This document shows positions 26,637 through 34,875 of a DNA stretch of 64,000 nucleotides, piece after piece. Made by a program: the position numbers and the translations under genes. Source of the DNA: Acinetobacter higginsii (lineage in GTDB: Bacteria > Pseudomonadota > Gammaproteobacteria > Pseudomonadales > Moraxellaceae); NCBI RefSeq assembly GCF_000369525.1, contig NZ_KB850076.1:78872-142871 (forward strand), read 5' to 3'. The notes under the pieces were generated by a model. It searched no databases and was not told where the DNA came from. It saw nothing but the letters and a program-made list of their open reading frames with translations. The stretch's first letter is position 1. Every line of letters starts with the position of its first letter.

Positions 26637-28841
26637 TTAATGAATCAGTTGTTTGCACTGTGTTGATTTAAAGTGATTTATAATGTCTGTCGGAAAGACC
26701 AACTGACCATTACGTGGGTTAACATAAGAACCATTCATATCCGCCTTACACTGCTCTAACATATATTGAGCAATTTCATACTCATCACTTTCTAAAGCGA
26801 GCATAAATGGTGTGTAGCCTGAAATAGGTAACTTGGCTGGCTGATTCACATTTGCACCAGCATTAAGTAGGATAAATACGATTTTGTTAAGCTGTTCAAC
26901 AGATGCTTTGGATTTCATTGCTTCAAACACTTCTTTACCAATCATCCTGCCCGTAGGCGTATCCAGATTTTTCAAAACATCATTTAACTTGAGTTTTCCT
27001 GCTGAATGTTGATATAAGCTGTACTTGCTTTGCTCGGGATGTAATAAGGTTCGCTGAATCATGTCCTCAAAATGAAATGATCTTTTTACACAGTGAAGCA
27101 TTTTTAAAGCGAGGTGTAATGGAGTGTGGTGATCAATATCCGCAAGTAAGTTGACATTTGTACCCATATCCACCAGTGTTTTTACTAAATTAACATCCCC
27201 AAGTTGAATGGCAAGGTGCAATGCGCTTAAACGTATTTTTGTTGAGACTGCATTTAATGTTACAGGTAAAAACGTATGCTTTAATAGTATAGCTAATATT
27301 TGCTGCTGTTCATCAGATAACTCCATAATATGATCATATAAGCACATCGTGAGCGAAGAATCATAGCTAGAACTTAATTTATTTATATCTGCGCCAGCAT
27401 CAAGTAATGCTTTCACAGTTTTAACATCACGTAATTGAATAGCATATAAAAGTTGAGGCATTTTCACTGTTTTTTGTTCATCAATTTTGATGACCTTATT
27501 CGGCTGGCTTAGATCAATTCTTATCTTGTTTTTCAAAGTCAAAAACTTTTGATTTGGTAGATCATTTAAAAAAGAACATTCATCTCTAATGAATAACTGT
27601 TTATCAAAAATATCACATACTTTAGTTTTTAAAGCCTTTAGTTCCCATGGTTCAAACACATTTTCCAATTTAAACTTTTGCGGAAGGTTGTCGAAATCTA
27701 AATCAACTTTAGAGAAACGTAAATGATAGCGAATGGCGATATTGGCGAATTTTCTGATTGAATGATTGTCAGGCGAGTTTTGTAATGAACAAGCCGTCAA
27801 AGCCTCAGTTAAAATTTGCTCAAGATTACGTCCATCATATTGAATGCAACTTTCTACGCATTTCGTATAGGGTTGAATTGCATCTTCAAGTTTCCCAGTA
27901 AATAAGTAGTAACGAGCCTTAGCCCAATAACCACTAAAGCGAAGGCTTTCAAACTCTGGATATTGATCAATGGTCTCCATAAATAAGTTGATATTTGTGA
28001 GACTAAATTCCAGTTGATTGGATTGATTCTGAATACGCTTATATAGGAGGGATAGAGTACCTTCTGCATTATCTGTATATTTATCTAAAATGATATTTTC
28101 TTTTGGAAGTTTCAACAAAGATGAAAAAATAAACTCATTCAATGACAAATGCATATATGCCGATTCATTTTCTGAGTTAAGCATTTGCTGAAAAAAAGGC
28201 GCAAACTCTTGATCTGAAATGTCTTTCTCTGTTATGCCATTTTTATAAAGACTATCTAAAGCTCTAGCAGTTAAAAGAGCGGAGAGAACATCTGCTTGAT
28301 TAGTGAAATGTACATGACTTTTAACAATAAGGTGTAAGTTTTGCGGATCAGGTAACTCCTCTAAATTTCCCCATACTCTGAATCGATCTTGTAGCTCTTT
28401 ATCGAGTTTTTTTACGTTAAAACTTTGTTTTAAAAGTTCACATAAAAAATGAGATTTTTGGTTTTTGGCTACGAGGCCAAGTGAAACTAAATGTTGCTTT
28501 AGAATAGGAATAAATTTTACTGAGATCATCAGATTCAAGAAATCATTTGTGGTCTTTTGCTGAGCATCACCATTCAAGCTAAATAGTAATTGAAAATCAT
28601 AAAATTCCTGCATTGCTTTTCTAAATGCATGAATCATTTTACTTTGAATTTTTGCTGAAAAATATTTGGTACTAAAAAGTGCTTTGATAAAGCTCTCTTC
28701 AAAATAATGCGGATAGTGAATATTATTCGTATATTCATCTATTTGCTTTGCTAGACCTGTATGATTCTTTAAGCCAAAATGGTTGGTGATTTCTCTGAGC
28801 AGTACCGCGCCTGTGGGAAATACTAATGATGGTGTTTGCAT
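26637..28841 (-). CDS. Large ankyrin-repeat protein
   Basis: The protein has 734 residues. The N-terminal 440 residues are helical, with possible TPR-like stretches, and are not recognised. From about residue 450 there are ankyrin repeats: LLYAIQLRDVKTVKALLDAGADIN, then LSALHLAIQLGDVNLVKTLVDMGTNVN, TPLHLALKML and TPFMLALESDEYEIAQYMLEQ. Ankyrin repeats bind other proteins. It is the last gene of an operon with a zinc-ribbon protein and a HicA-like protein; its start lies directly after the HicA-like stop. Function is unknown. Confidence 0.85.
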   Translation of the reverse strand: MQTPSLVFPTGAVLLREITNHFGLKNHTGLAKQIDEYTNNIHYPHYFEESFIKALFSTKYFSAKIQSKMIHAFRKAMQEFYDFQLLFSLNGDAQQKTTNDFLNLMISVKFIPILKQHLVSLGLVAKNQKSHFLCELLKQSFNVKKLDKELQDRFRVWGNLEELPDPQNLHLIVKSHVHFTNQADVLSALLTARALDSLYKNGITEKDISDQEFAPFFQQMLNSENESAYMHLSLNEFIFSSLLKLPKENIILDKYTDNAEGTLSLLYKRIQNQSNQLEFSLTNINLFMETIDQYPEFESLRFSGYWAKARYYLFTGKLEDAIQPYTKCVESCIQYDGRNLEQILTEALTACSLQNSPDNHSIRKFANIAIRYHLRFSKVDLDFDNLPQKFKLENVFEPWELKALKTKVCDIFDKQLFIRDECSFLNDLPNQKFLTLKNKIRIDLSQPNKVIKIDEQKTVKMPQLLYAIQLRDVKTVKALLDAGADINKLSSSYDSSLTMCLYDHIMELSDEQQQILAILLKHTFLPVTLNAVSTKIRLSALHLAIQLGDVNLVKTLVDMGTNVNLLADIDHHTPLHLALKMLHCVKRSFHFEDMIQRTLLHPEQSKYSLYQHSAGKLKLNDVLKNLDTPTGRMIGKEVFEAMKSKASVEQLNKIVFILLNAGANVNQPAKLPISGYTPFMLALESDEYEIAQYMLEQCKADMNGSYVNPRNGQLVFPTDIINHFKSTQCKQLIH

Positions 28842-28842
28842 G

Positions 28843-29043
28843 TTAATTTCTTCTTAAAAATCGGTTTATATCGTGTTTAAATTGTTGAAAGCTTCTAAAA
28901 TCACTTGGCGTAGATGGAATGGCTAACTTCCTATTGTTAATCATTAAAAAATTATGCTTTTTCCCTTTAGATAAATAGATAGATTCTTGCCTTAAAAGTT
29001 TAACAATGAATTGATGAATGTCTTTGTTGTTTGAAAACTTCAT
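28843..29043 (-). CDS. HicA-like small protein
   Basis: The protein is 66 residues from ATG 29043; the frame is open further upstream, but that part overlaps the zinc-ribbon gene. The pattern S-K-G-K-K-H30-N-F-L, then IPSTPSDFRSFQQFKHDINRFLRR, resembles the dsRBD-like HicA mRNA interferase fold with its catalytic His. No HicB-type antitoxin follows; the partner gene is instead an ankyrin protein. The start lies one base after the upstream stop codon (TGATATG), which indicates translational coupling. Confidence 0.65.
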   Translation of the reverse strand: MKFSNNKDIHQFIVKLLRQESIYLSKGKKHNFLMINNRKLAIPSTPSDFRSFQQFKHDINRFLRRN

Positions 29044-29044
29044 A

Positions 29045-29197
29045 TCAATCATCATCGTCATAAAAATCATCATCTTGCTCAGCTTGACATGAAGAGCATA
29101 GTTCACCGTTCACGATAGAATTATAATATTCACCTTCTGGTAAAGCATCGCCATAGAGTGTTGTGTAACATTCTGCACATTGATATAAATTAGCCAT
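29045..29197 (-). CDS. Small zinc-ribbon protein with acidic tail
   Basis: The 50-residue protein starts MANLYQCAECYTTLYGD and contains two CxxC pairs (C7/C10 and C34/C37), with a tail of Asp residues (QDDDFYDDDD). GGAG is placed six bases before ATG. It is the first gene of the zinc-ribbon/HicA-like/ankyrin operon. The two CxxC pairs and good ribosome-binding site support it as a real gene despite its size. Confidence 0.7.
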   Translation of the reverse strand: MANLYQCAECYTTLYGDALPEGEYYNSIVNGELCSSCQAEQDDDFYDDDD

Positions 29198-29393
29198 GAT
29201 TATCTCCTTTACAGCATGGAGGTAATATAAAATTTGTTAAATAAAATCACAGCAAAGCTGTTGGCGGAAAAATATCAAAAAAATGCAAATAGCGAAGTAG
29301 ACTGAATAACATTCTAAATTATTTCAAATACATAACATCCTAATGAGAATCATGAAGCTTTTTCGAGCCATTCATGAATATATGAAAACAAAG

Positions 29394-29416
29394 CCTGCCA
29401 CCCCGCAGGTTTTTTT
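29394..29416 (+). terminator. Hairpin with T-run upstream of the zinc-ribbon gene
   Basis: CCTGC pairs with GCAGG, followed by seven T residues, then ATGCCCAAAA. The same hairpin/T-run/ATGCCC layout recurs at 30916. Confidence 0.6.
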
Positions 29417-29441
29417 ATGCCCAAAATTAAGGAGTAGAGCT

Positions 29442-29729
29442 ATGAGCTTGAGCTGTCCCTTTTGCCATTCAACGAATGTGATGTTGGTTGAAGCAAGTAC
29501 GCAACAATCCAATACAACCTTATCTAGTCTGGTTACCCCAACCACATTGGGAGTATTAGGAACAACAGTCGCAAAGACATTCAATCTACCACCAATTATT
29601 GGTGGAATCGCAGGAACGGTTTTGGGAAGTGTATTGAATTCATTCACAGAATCAAGCACACCATCACAGCAAAATTTATGCTTCTGCCATAACTGCTACC
29701 AAAAGTTTCCAACACATCTTCTGTACTAA
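29442..29729 (+). CDS. Zinc-ribbon protein with Gly-rich hydrophobic centre
   Basis: The protein is 95 residues from ATG 29442, chosen because AAGGAG lies 7 bases upstream; the frame is open from 29343, but that part overlaps a hairpin/T-run. It has CPFC (C5/C8) and C-terminal CFCHNC (C80-C85), which would form one zinc site. Between them is a Gly/hydrophobic stretch (PPIIGGIAGTVLGSVL). It precedes the DUF932 gene by 59 bases. Function is unknown. Confidence 0.7.
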   Translation: MSLSCPFCHSTNVMLVEASTQQSNTTLSSLVTPTTLGVLGTTVAKTFNLPPIIGGIAGTVLGSVLNSFTESSTPSQQNLCFCHNCYQKFPTHLLY

Positions 29730-29788
29730 AGATTGATTCGTATCAACACAGATTCAAATTTCAATTTCAAATTAAAAGGAATAAAACG

Positions 29789-30832
29789 ATGTCACATCAA
29801 ATTGAACAAATGGCGTATGTCGGAGAAACCCCTTGGCATGGGCTCGGCAACCAACTCACCCAAAACCAACCGATAGAAGTCTGGGCACAACAAGCAGGCA
29901 TGGACTGGCGCATTGAATCCTCCAATGTCAGTTATATGGCTCAAAATGAACGAGGGCAAAGTATCATCATGCCCTATGAAGAACAACGAGTCCTTTATCG
30001 TTCTGATACCCATGCTCCACTGTCAGTCGTCAGTCAACGCTTTCAGGAAGTTCAACCCAGAGAGATTTTAGAATTTTATCGCAACCTCACTGAGCAATCA
30101 GGCTTTGAGCTTGAAACCGCAGGTGTATTGAAAGGTGGAAAGAAATTCTGGGCATTGGCACGTACTGGACAAACCTCTATGTTAAAGGGTAAAGATGTCA
30201 GTAATGGCTATATGCTTTTAGCAACCGCATGTGATGGAACCCTTGCCACCACCGCACAATTTACCTCGATCCGTGTGGTCTGTAACAACACTTTATCCAT
30301 TGCCTTAAAAGGACAAAATAGCAGTGCAGGTGTGGTCAAAGTTCCACACAGTACTAAATTTGATGCAGATAAGGTCAAACAGCAATTGGGTATTTCAGTA
30401 CGTGCATGGGATGAACACATGTATGAAATGAAGCAACTGACACAGCGTAAGGTTAGTCAGATGGAAGCCTCTGCTTATTTTGATGCAGTATTCAATAACA
30501 ACACCATGAACAACGTATTAGATCAGGAGGACAACATCATTCAGTTCTACCGTGATGTAGCCTTGCAAGCCCAAGCCAATAGCAAGGAAAAATCTGAACC
30601 GAATGCCAAATCGATGAGTAAAGCGATGGAGATGTTTAACGGTCAGGGGCGTGGTGCAGAGCTGAGCTCTTCCAAAGGAACAGCCTATGGATTACTGTGT
30701 TCCATCACAGAATTTATTGACCATGAACGCAGAGCTATGAGTACTGATCACCGTCTCGATTCAGCTTGGTTTGGTGCTGGTGCATCGATCAAACAACGAG
30801 GATTGGAGCAGGCACTCAATATGCTTGCATAG
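29789..30832 (+). CDS. DUF932 family protein
   Basis: The 347-residue protein has the family start with ETPWHGLG, then WRIESSNVSYM and VSQRFQEVQPREILEFY, and VCNNTLSIAL in the middle. DUF932 proteins are common on plasmids, phages and integrative elements, often beside recombination genes. Their biochemical role is not settled. Here it is followed by a YqaJ-type exonuclease and a Cys-rich protein, a familiar module of mobile elements. AAAGGAAT precedes ATG. Confidence 0.9.
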   Translation: MSHQIEQMAYVGETPWHGLGNQLTQNQPIEVWAQQAGMDWRIESSNVSYMAQNERGQSIIMPYEEQRVLYRSDTHAPLSVVSQRFQEVQPREILEFYRNLTEQSGFELETAGVLKGGKKFWALARTGQTSMLKGKDVSNGYMLLATACDGTLATTAQFTSIRVVCNNTLSIALKGQNSSAGVVKVPHSTKFDADKVKQQLGISVRAWDEHMYEMKQLTQRKVSQMEASAYFDAVFNNNTMNNVLDQEDNIIQFYRDVALQAQANSKEKSEPNAKSMSKAMEMFNGQGRGAELSSSKGTAYGLLCSITEFIDHERRAMSTDHRLDSAWFGAGASIKQRGLEQALNMLA

Positions 30833-30915
30833 TGAGACAAATACATTTTTCAGTCATGGAAATTTAGACCTATATTCTTATTTTAAAACGGAATATTAAA
30901 TTTTAAGAATAATCA

Positions 30916-30942
30916 AACCATAGCTTCGGCTGTGGTTTTTTT
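30916..30942 (+). terminator. Rho-independent terminator after the DUF932 gene
   Basis: A 9-bp stem (AACCATAGC with GCTGTGGTT) with a TTCG loop is followed by a T-run and ATGCCCGAAA. Confidence 0.85.
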
Positions 30943-31009
30943 ATGCCCGAAATTTGTCATTTCGATCAAAACGACTTCATAACGCTCAATTAAAAATCAG
31001 GAATTCAAC

Positions 31010-32050
31010 ATGAATACAGCAATATTAAATCCTTCCATTCAACAAGCAAGTACACCTTTTATTGCCCCAAAATTGTTTACAGCCAAACGCCTAGTGAATA
31101 CCAAAAATATGACACAGGCAGAATGGCTTGAAGTAAGACGCAAGGGAATCGGCAGTAGTGACTGTGCATCCGCATGTGGGCTGAATCCCTATATGTCGAT
31201 GCTTGAACTGTGGATGATCAAAACAGGGCGAGTTAAACAATCCATCGAAGATGAAAGTTCAGGACATGCACCTTTATATTGGGGCAAGCAACTTGAACCT
31301 TTGGTCGCTGAATACTACAGCATGCACACCAACAACAAAGTCCGTCGTATCAATGCTGTACTGCAACATCCCGAAGCGGATAAGCATTTCATGCTAGCTA
31401 ATTTGGATTACTCCGTGGTGGGCAGTGATGAAGTACAAATTTTAGAATGTAAAACCGCAGGAGAATATGGTGCCAAACTTTGGCGAGATGGTGTGCCTTT
31501 ATATGTCCTGTGTCAGGTACAACATCAATTGGCGGTGACAGGTAAAAAAGCAGCACATATTTGCGTACTGATCTGTGGGCATGAAACTCGTATTTTCAAA
31601 GTGACACGCTCGGAATCAGTGATTGAGCATATCGTCAATGCTGAACGCTACTTTTGGGAATGTGTGGAAAATGATACACCACCTGATGTGGATGCCAGTG
31701 AATCGGCAGCCAAAGCCATACAGCAGCTCTATCCACAACATATTCCGTTGACTGTTGAAGACTTGAGTCATAACGAACAAGCCAATCAATTGTTTGCTCA
31801 ACTGATTCAAGAAAAGCATCACATTGAAAAACATCAAAACAATTTTGATGAAACTAAGCATCAAATTCAGATGTTGATGAGGGATGCTGAACGAGCAACC
31901 TTTGTCAGTGGTTCAGTGACGTGGAAGAAATCCAAAGATTCAATCAGTTTAGACAGCAAAGCCTTACTCAAATTTCACCCAGAAATGCTTGAGCAGTTTC
32001 CGCAAAGCAAAACAGGTACACGACGTTTTCAGATCTACACAGATGACTGA
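31010..32050 (+). CDS. YqaJ-type viral recombinase/exonuclease
   Basis: The 346-residue protein matches the lambda-exonuclease-like YqaJ fold: RRKGIGSSDCASACGLNPY, then WGKQLEPLVAEYY, Asp133 (NLDYSV), and Glu146-x-Lys148 (LECKTA), with QVQHQLAVTG after them. It should resect double-stranded DNA for single-strand annealing recombination. No RecT/Bet gene is recognised next to it; the downstream Cys-rich gene may be the partner. Confidence 0.9.
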   Translation: MNTAILNPSIQQASTPFIAPKLFTAKRLVNTKNMTQAEWLEVRRKGIGSSDCASACGLNPYMSMLELWMIKTGRVKQSIEDESSGHAPLYWGKQLEPLVAEYYSMHTNNKVRRINAVLQHPEADKHFMLANLDYSVVGSDEVQILECKTAGEYGAKLWRDGVPLYVLCQVQHQLAVTGKKAAHICVLICGHETRIFKVTRSESVIEHIVNAERYFWECVENDTPPDVDASESAAKAIQQLYPQHIPLTVEDLSHNEQANQLFAQLIQEKHHIEKHQNNFDETKHQIQMLMRDAERATFVSGSVTWKKSKDSISLDSKALLKFHPEMLEQFPQSKTGTRRFQIYTDD

Positions 32051-32103
32051 ATTCATCGCATCGATATTTCTAATCTTCCAAAAAGCGCAAAAAACCACCC
32101 CGA

Positions 32104-32130
32104 TCCACCGACTCCCGAAGGAGCGGTGGA
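32104..32130. other. Strong hairpin with CGAA loop between yqaJ and the Cys-rich gene
   Basis: TCCACCG pairs with CGGTGGA, and inside CTCC pairs with GGAG around a CGAA loop. There is no T-run. It could be an mRNA element or processing site; the same ACC-CGAA-GGT style of loop is seen in the RNA candidate at 25725. Confidence 0.5.
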
Positions 32131-32232
32131 CTAATAATGGCGGTCTTTGCATTTCATCTGATCTTTAAATGGTTTTGTATTTGTTTACATAACAAAGGGT
32201 CAGCAGTAAAAAAATATTAGGAGTTACAAACC

Positions 32233-33135
32233 ATGATTAAAGGTTTAGCGATTACACCACCGGCTCTGGGACGTATCAGTATTGGCCGTATGGTAGAAAA
32301 GAATGGCAAACGTCTACCTGAAAAAGATGATCAGTTCACCATTACTTCCCAGATTCAAAGTAAAGAGAGTGGCTGGATAAAACATCCATTAGATGAACAA
32401 CTTCGGGCGCAGGCACCCAATCAAAAACTTAGAACCATTCCAGTTAGAATGATCTTTAATGATCCTGATTTAAACTTACGTGCGGAGTACAGCCTATTCG
32501 ATCGGCAGACCGGTCGACCTGTTTGTGTAGGTAATGGTGAAACCTGCCAACGTTTAACCAATCAAGGGGTCGAGCAACATCCCTGTCCATCACCTGATTT
32601 ATGTCCATTGGCTCAAGGAGGGAATTGCAAGCCTTATGGACGTTTGCATGTGAATTTGGATGACTCGGATGAGTTTGGAACATTTATCTTTAGAACCACA
32701 GGCTTTAACAGTATTCGGACTTTGGCAGCACGCTTGAGTTACTACAGTGCAGCTTCAGGAGGCTTACTGTCGTGCCTACCATTGCAACTCACTTTAAGAG
32801 GGAAAAGTACCACACAAAGCTATCGCCAGCCGGTGTACTACGTGGATCTAACTTTACGAGAGGGTATTAGCCTGAATGATGCCATTACTCAAGCCAAGCA
32901 AATTGATGAACAGAGCAAGCAGGCAGGGTTTTATCAGGAGGCACTGGATCATATTGCCAGACGAGGTTTTGCCAATGCACGGTTTGAGATGGATATACAA
33001 GAAGGGTTAGACGTGCTGGAGGAGTACTTTCCTGAACAAGAGCAGAACCTGACGGTAGAGCAACAAGGTTCACCTGAAGGGTTTGTGCAGGATATTCAGC
33101 AGGGGTTGCAGCAGAGTGTGAGGGTGGTGAATTAA
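32233..33135 (+). CDS. Cys-rich 'hydrolase or metal-binding' protein, recombination-directionality-factor-like
   Basis: The 300-residue protein starts MIKGLAITPPALGRISIGR and has a cluster of Cys residues between 98 and 132 (CVGNGETC, HPCPSPDLCPL, NCKPYGRL) that likely binds metal. A conserved LDDSDEFGTFIFRTTGFNS block follows. Proteins with this start are often annotated as hydrolase/metal-binding, and the start resembles phage recombination directionality factors; the second idea is tentative. A relic of a second copy lies at 41036. A strong terminator follows. Confidence 0.7.
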   Translation: MIKGLAITPPALGRISIGRMVEKNGKRLPEKDDQFTITSQIQSKESGWIKHPLDEQLRAQAPNQKLRTIPVRMIFNDPDLNLRAEYSLFDRQTGRPVCVGNGETCQRLTNQGVEQHPCPSPDLCPLAQGGNCKPYGRLHVNLDDSDEFGTFIFRTTGFNSIRTLAARLSYYSAASGGLLSCLPLQLTLRGKSTTQSYRQPVYYVDLTLREGISLNDAITQAKQIDEQSKQAGFYQEALDHIARRGFANARFEMDIQEGLDVLEEYFPEQEQNLTVEQQGSPEGFVQDIQQGLQQSVRVVN

Positions 33136-33164
33136 GATGGTTGAATTACAGAATTGATAAACTT

Positions 33165-33190
33165 GGGAGCTTCGGCTCCCTTTATTTTTT
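33165..33190 (+). terminator. Rho-independent terminator after the Cys-rich gene
   Basis: GGGAGC-TTCG-GCTCCC is followed by TTTATTTTTT. Confidence 0.9.
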
Positions 33191-33321
33191 ATATCTGCCT
33201 GATGCTAAATGAATGAGTGGGTAATCAGGTCTAATTGTTGATTTATCTTGTATTTGAATATTAACTTATAGGTTAATATTCGTTTTAACTTTGATTCTTA
33301 TTTTTTTTACAGGATTTGTAA

Positions 33322-34875
33322 ATGACCAGTACCCAACAACGCGCAGCACTGCAACGCCAAATCTGGCAGATAGCCAACGATGTCCGTGGCGCAGTTGATG
33401 GCTGGGACTTCAAGCAATATGTTTTAGGTACGCTATTTTATCGTTTTATTAGTGAAAATTTTGCCAGTTATATCGAAGGCGGTGACGACAGCATTAAATA
33501 TGCTGAACTTTCTGACCAAGTTATTACTACAGATATCAAAGACGATGCGATTAAAACCAAGGGTTACTTCATCTACCCAAGTCAATTGTTCGGCAATATT
33601 GCTAAAAATGCGAATAATAACGAGAGTTTGAATACTGACTTAGCTGCTATCTTTGCTGCTATAGAAAGTTCTGCCAATGGCTACCCGTCGGAGCAGGACA
33701 TTAAAGGCCTATTTGCTGACTTTGACACAACCAGTAACCGTTTGGGTAATACTGTCAAAGATAAAAATATCCGCTTGGCTGCTGTGCTCAAGGGCGTAGC
33801 AGGGTTACATTTTGGGGATTTTCAAGGCAGTCATATCGACCTGTTTGGTGATGCTTACGAGTTTCTGATTTCTAACTATGCAGCCAATGCAGGAAAATCA
33901 GGAGGAGAATTTTTTACTCCGCAGCATGTGTCAAAGTTGATTGCCCAGCTTGCCATGCACAAACAAACCAGCGTCAATAAAATTTATGATCCTGCTTGTG
34001 GTTCGGGTTCTTTACTTTTACAAGCCAAAAAACATTTTGATGCTCACATTATAGAAGACGGTTTTTTTGGACAAGAGCTCAATCATACGACCTACAACCT
34101 TGCGCGTATGAATATGTTCTTGCACAACATTAACTACGACAAGTTTAACATCCAGTTAGGCGATACGTTAAGAGAACCTCACTTTGGCGATGACAAACCT
34201 TTTGATGCGATTGTGTCTAACCCACCGTATTCGGTGAAATGGATTGGTTCGGATGACCCCACTTTAATCAATGATGAACGCTTTGCCCCAGCAGGCGTAC
34301 TTGCTCCCAAATCTAAAGCCGATTTTGCCTTTGTGCTTCATACCTTAAGTTATTTATCTGCTAAGGGTCGAGCGGCCATTGTGTGCTTCCCTGGTATTTT
34401 TTACCGAGGTGGTGCTGAGCAGAAAATTCGCCAATATTTGGTAGATAATAACTATGTAGAAACGGTCATTTCGCTTGCATCGAACTTGTTTTATGGCACC
34501 ACCATTGCTGTCACCATTCTGGTTCTATCCAAACATAAAACAGACACTACAACCCAGTTTATAGATGCTGGTGGGTTATTCAAAAAAGAAACCAATACCA
34601 ATACTCTGACAAATGAACACATTGAACAGATCATGCAGGTGTTTGACAGCAAGGCCAATTTAGACCATTTTGCCCAGTCTGTACCTTTAGAGGCGATTCA
34701 ATCCAACGATTATAATCTGTCCGTGAGTAGCTATGTTGAAGCCAAAGACACGCGTGAAAAGGTGGATATTTTTCAGCTTAATGCCGAGTTAAAAACCACT
34801 GTGACTAAAATTGATCAACTTCGTAAAGAGATTGATGCGATAGTGGCAGAGATTGAAGGGGAAGACGTGGTATGA
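33322..34875 (+). CDS. hsdM: Type I restriction-modification DNA methyltransferase (M subunit)
   Basis: The 517-residue protein has an N-terminal HsdM_N domain and the adenine methyltransferase core with SAM motif DPACGSG (223-229) and catalytic NPPY (300-303). It forms an M2S methylase and, with HsdR, the restriction complex. hsdS overlaps its end by 4 bases (ATGA). The operon is hsdM-hsdS-SAS-like-hsdR followed by a Fic gene. Confidence 0.97.
   Translation: MTSTQQRAALQRQIWQIANDVRGAVDGWDFKQYVLGTLFYRFISENFASYIEGGDDSIKYAELSDQVITTDIKDDAIKTKGYFIYPSQLFGNIAKNANNNESLNTDLAAIFAAIESSANGYPSEQDIKGLFADFDTTSNRLGNTVKDKNIRLAAVLKGVAGLHFGDFQGSHIDLFGDAYEFLISNYAANAGKSGGEFFTPQHVSKLIAQLAMHKQTSVNKIYDPACGSGSLLLQAKKHFDAHIIEDGFFGQELNHTTYNLARMNMFLHNINYDKFNIQLGDTLREPHFGDDKPFDAIVSNPPYSVKWIGSDDPTLINDERFAPAGVLAPKSKADFAFVLHTLSYLSAKGRAAIVCFPGIFYRGGAEQKIRQYLVDNNYVETVISLASNLFYGTTIAVTILVLSKHKTDTTTQFIDAGGLFKKETNTNTLTNEHIEQIMQVFDSKANLDHFAQSVPLEAIQSNDYNLSVSSYVEAKDTREKVDIFQLNAELKTTVTKIDQLRKEIDAIVAEIEGEDVV

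Noticed and set aside
29044..29106. N-terminal extension of the HicA-like gene
   Set aside because: It overlaps the zinc-ribbon gene in another frame; the coupled ATG at 29043 fits the family start.
21621..29325. Shared 15-mer AACATTCTAAATTAT at about 21625 and 29310
   Set aside because: AT-rich and without conserved surroundings; probably chance.
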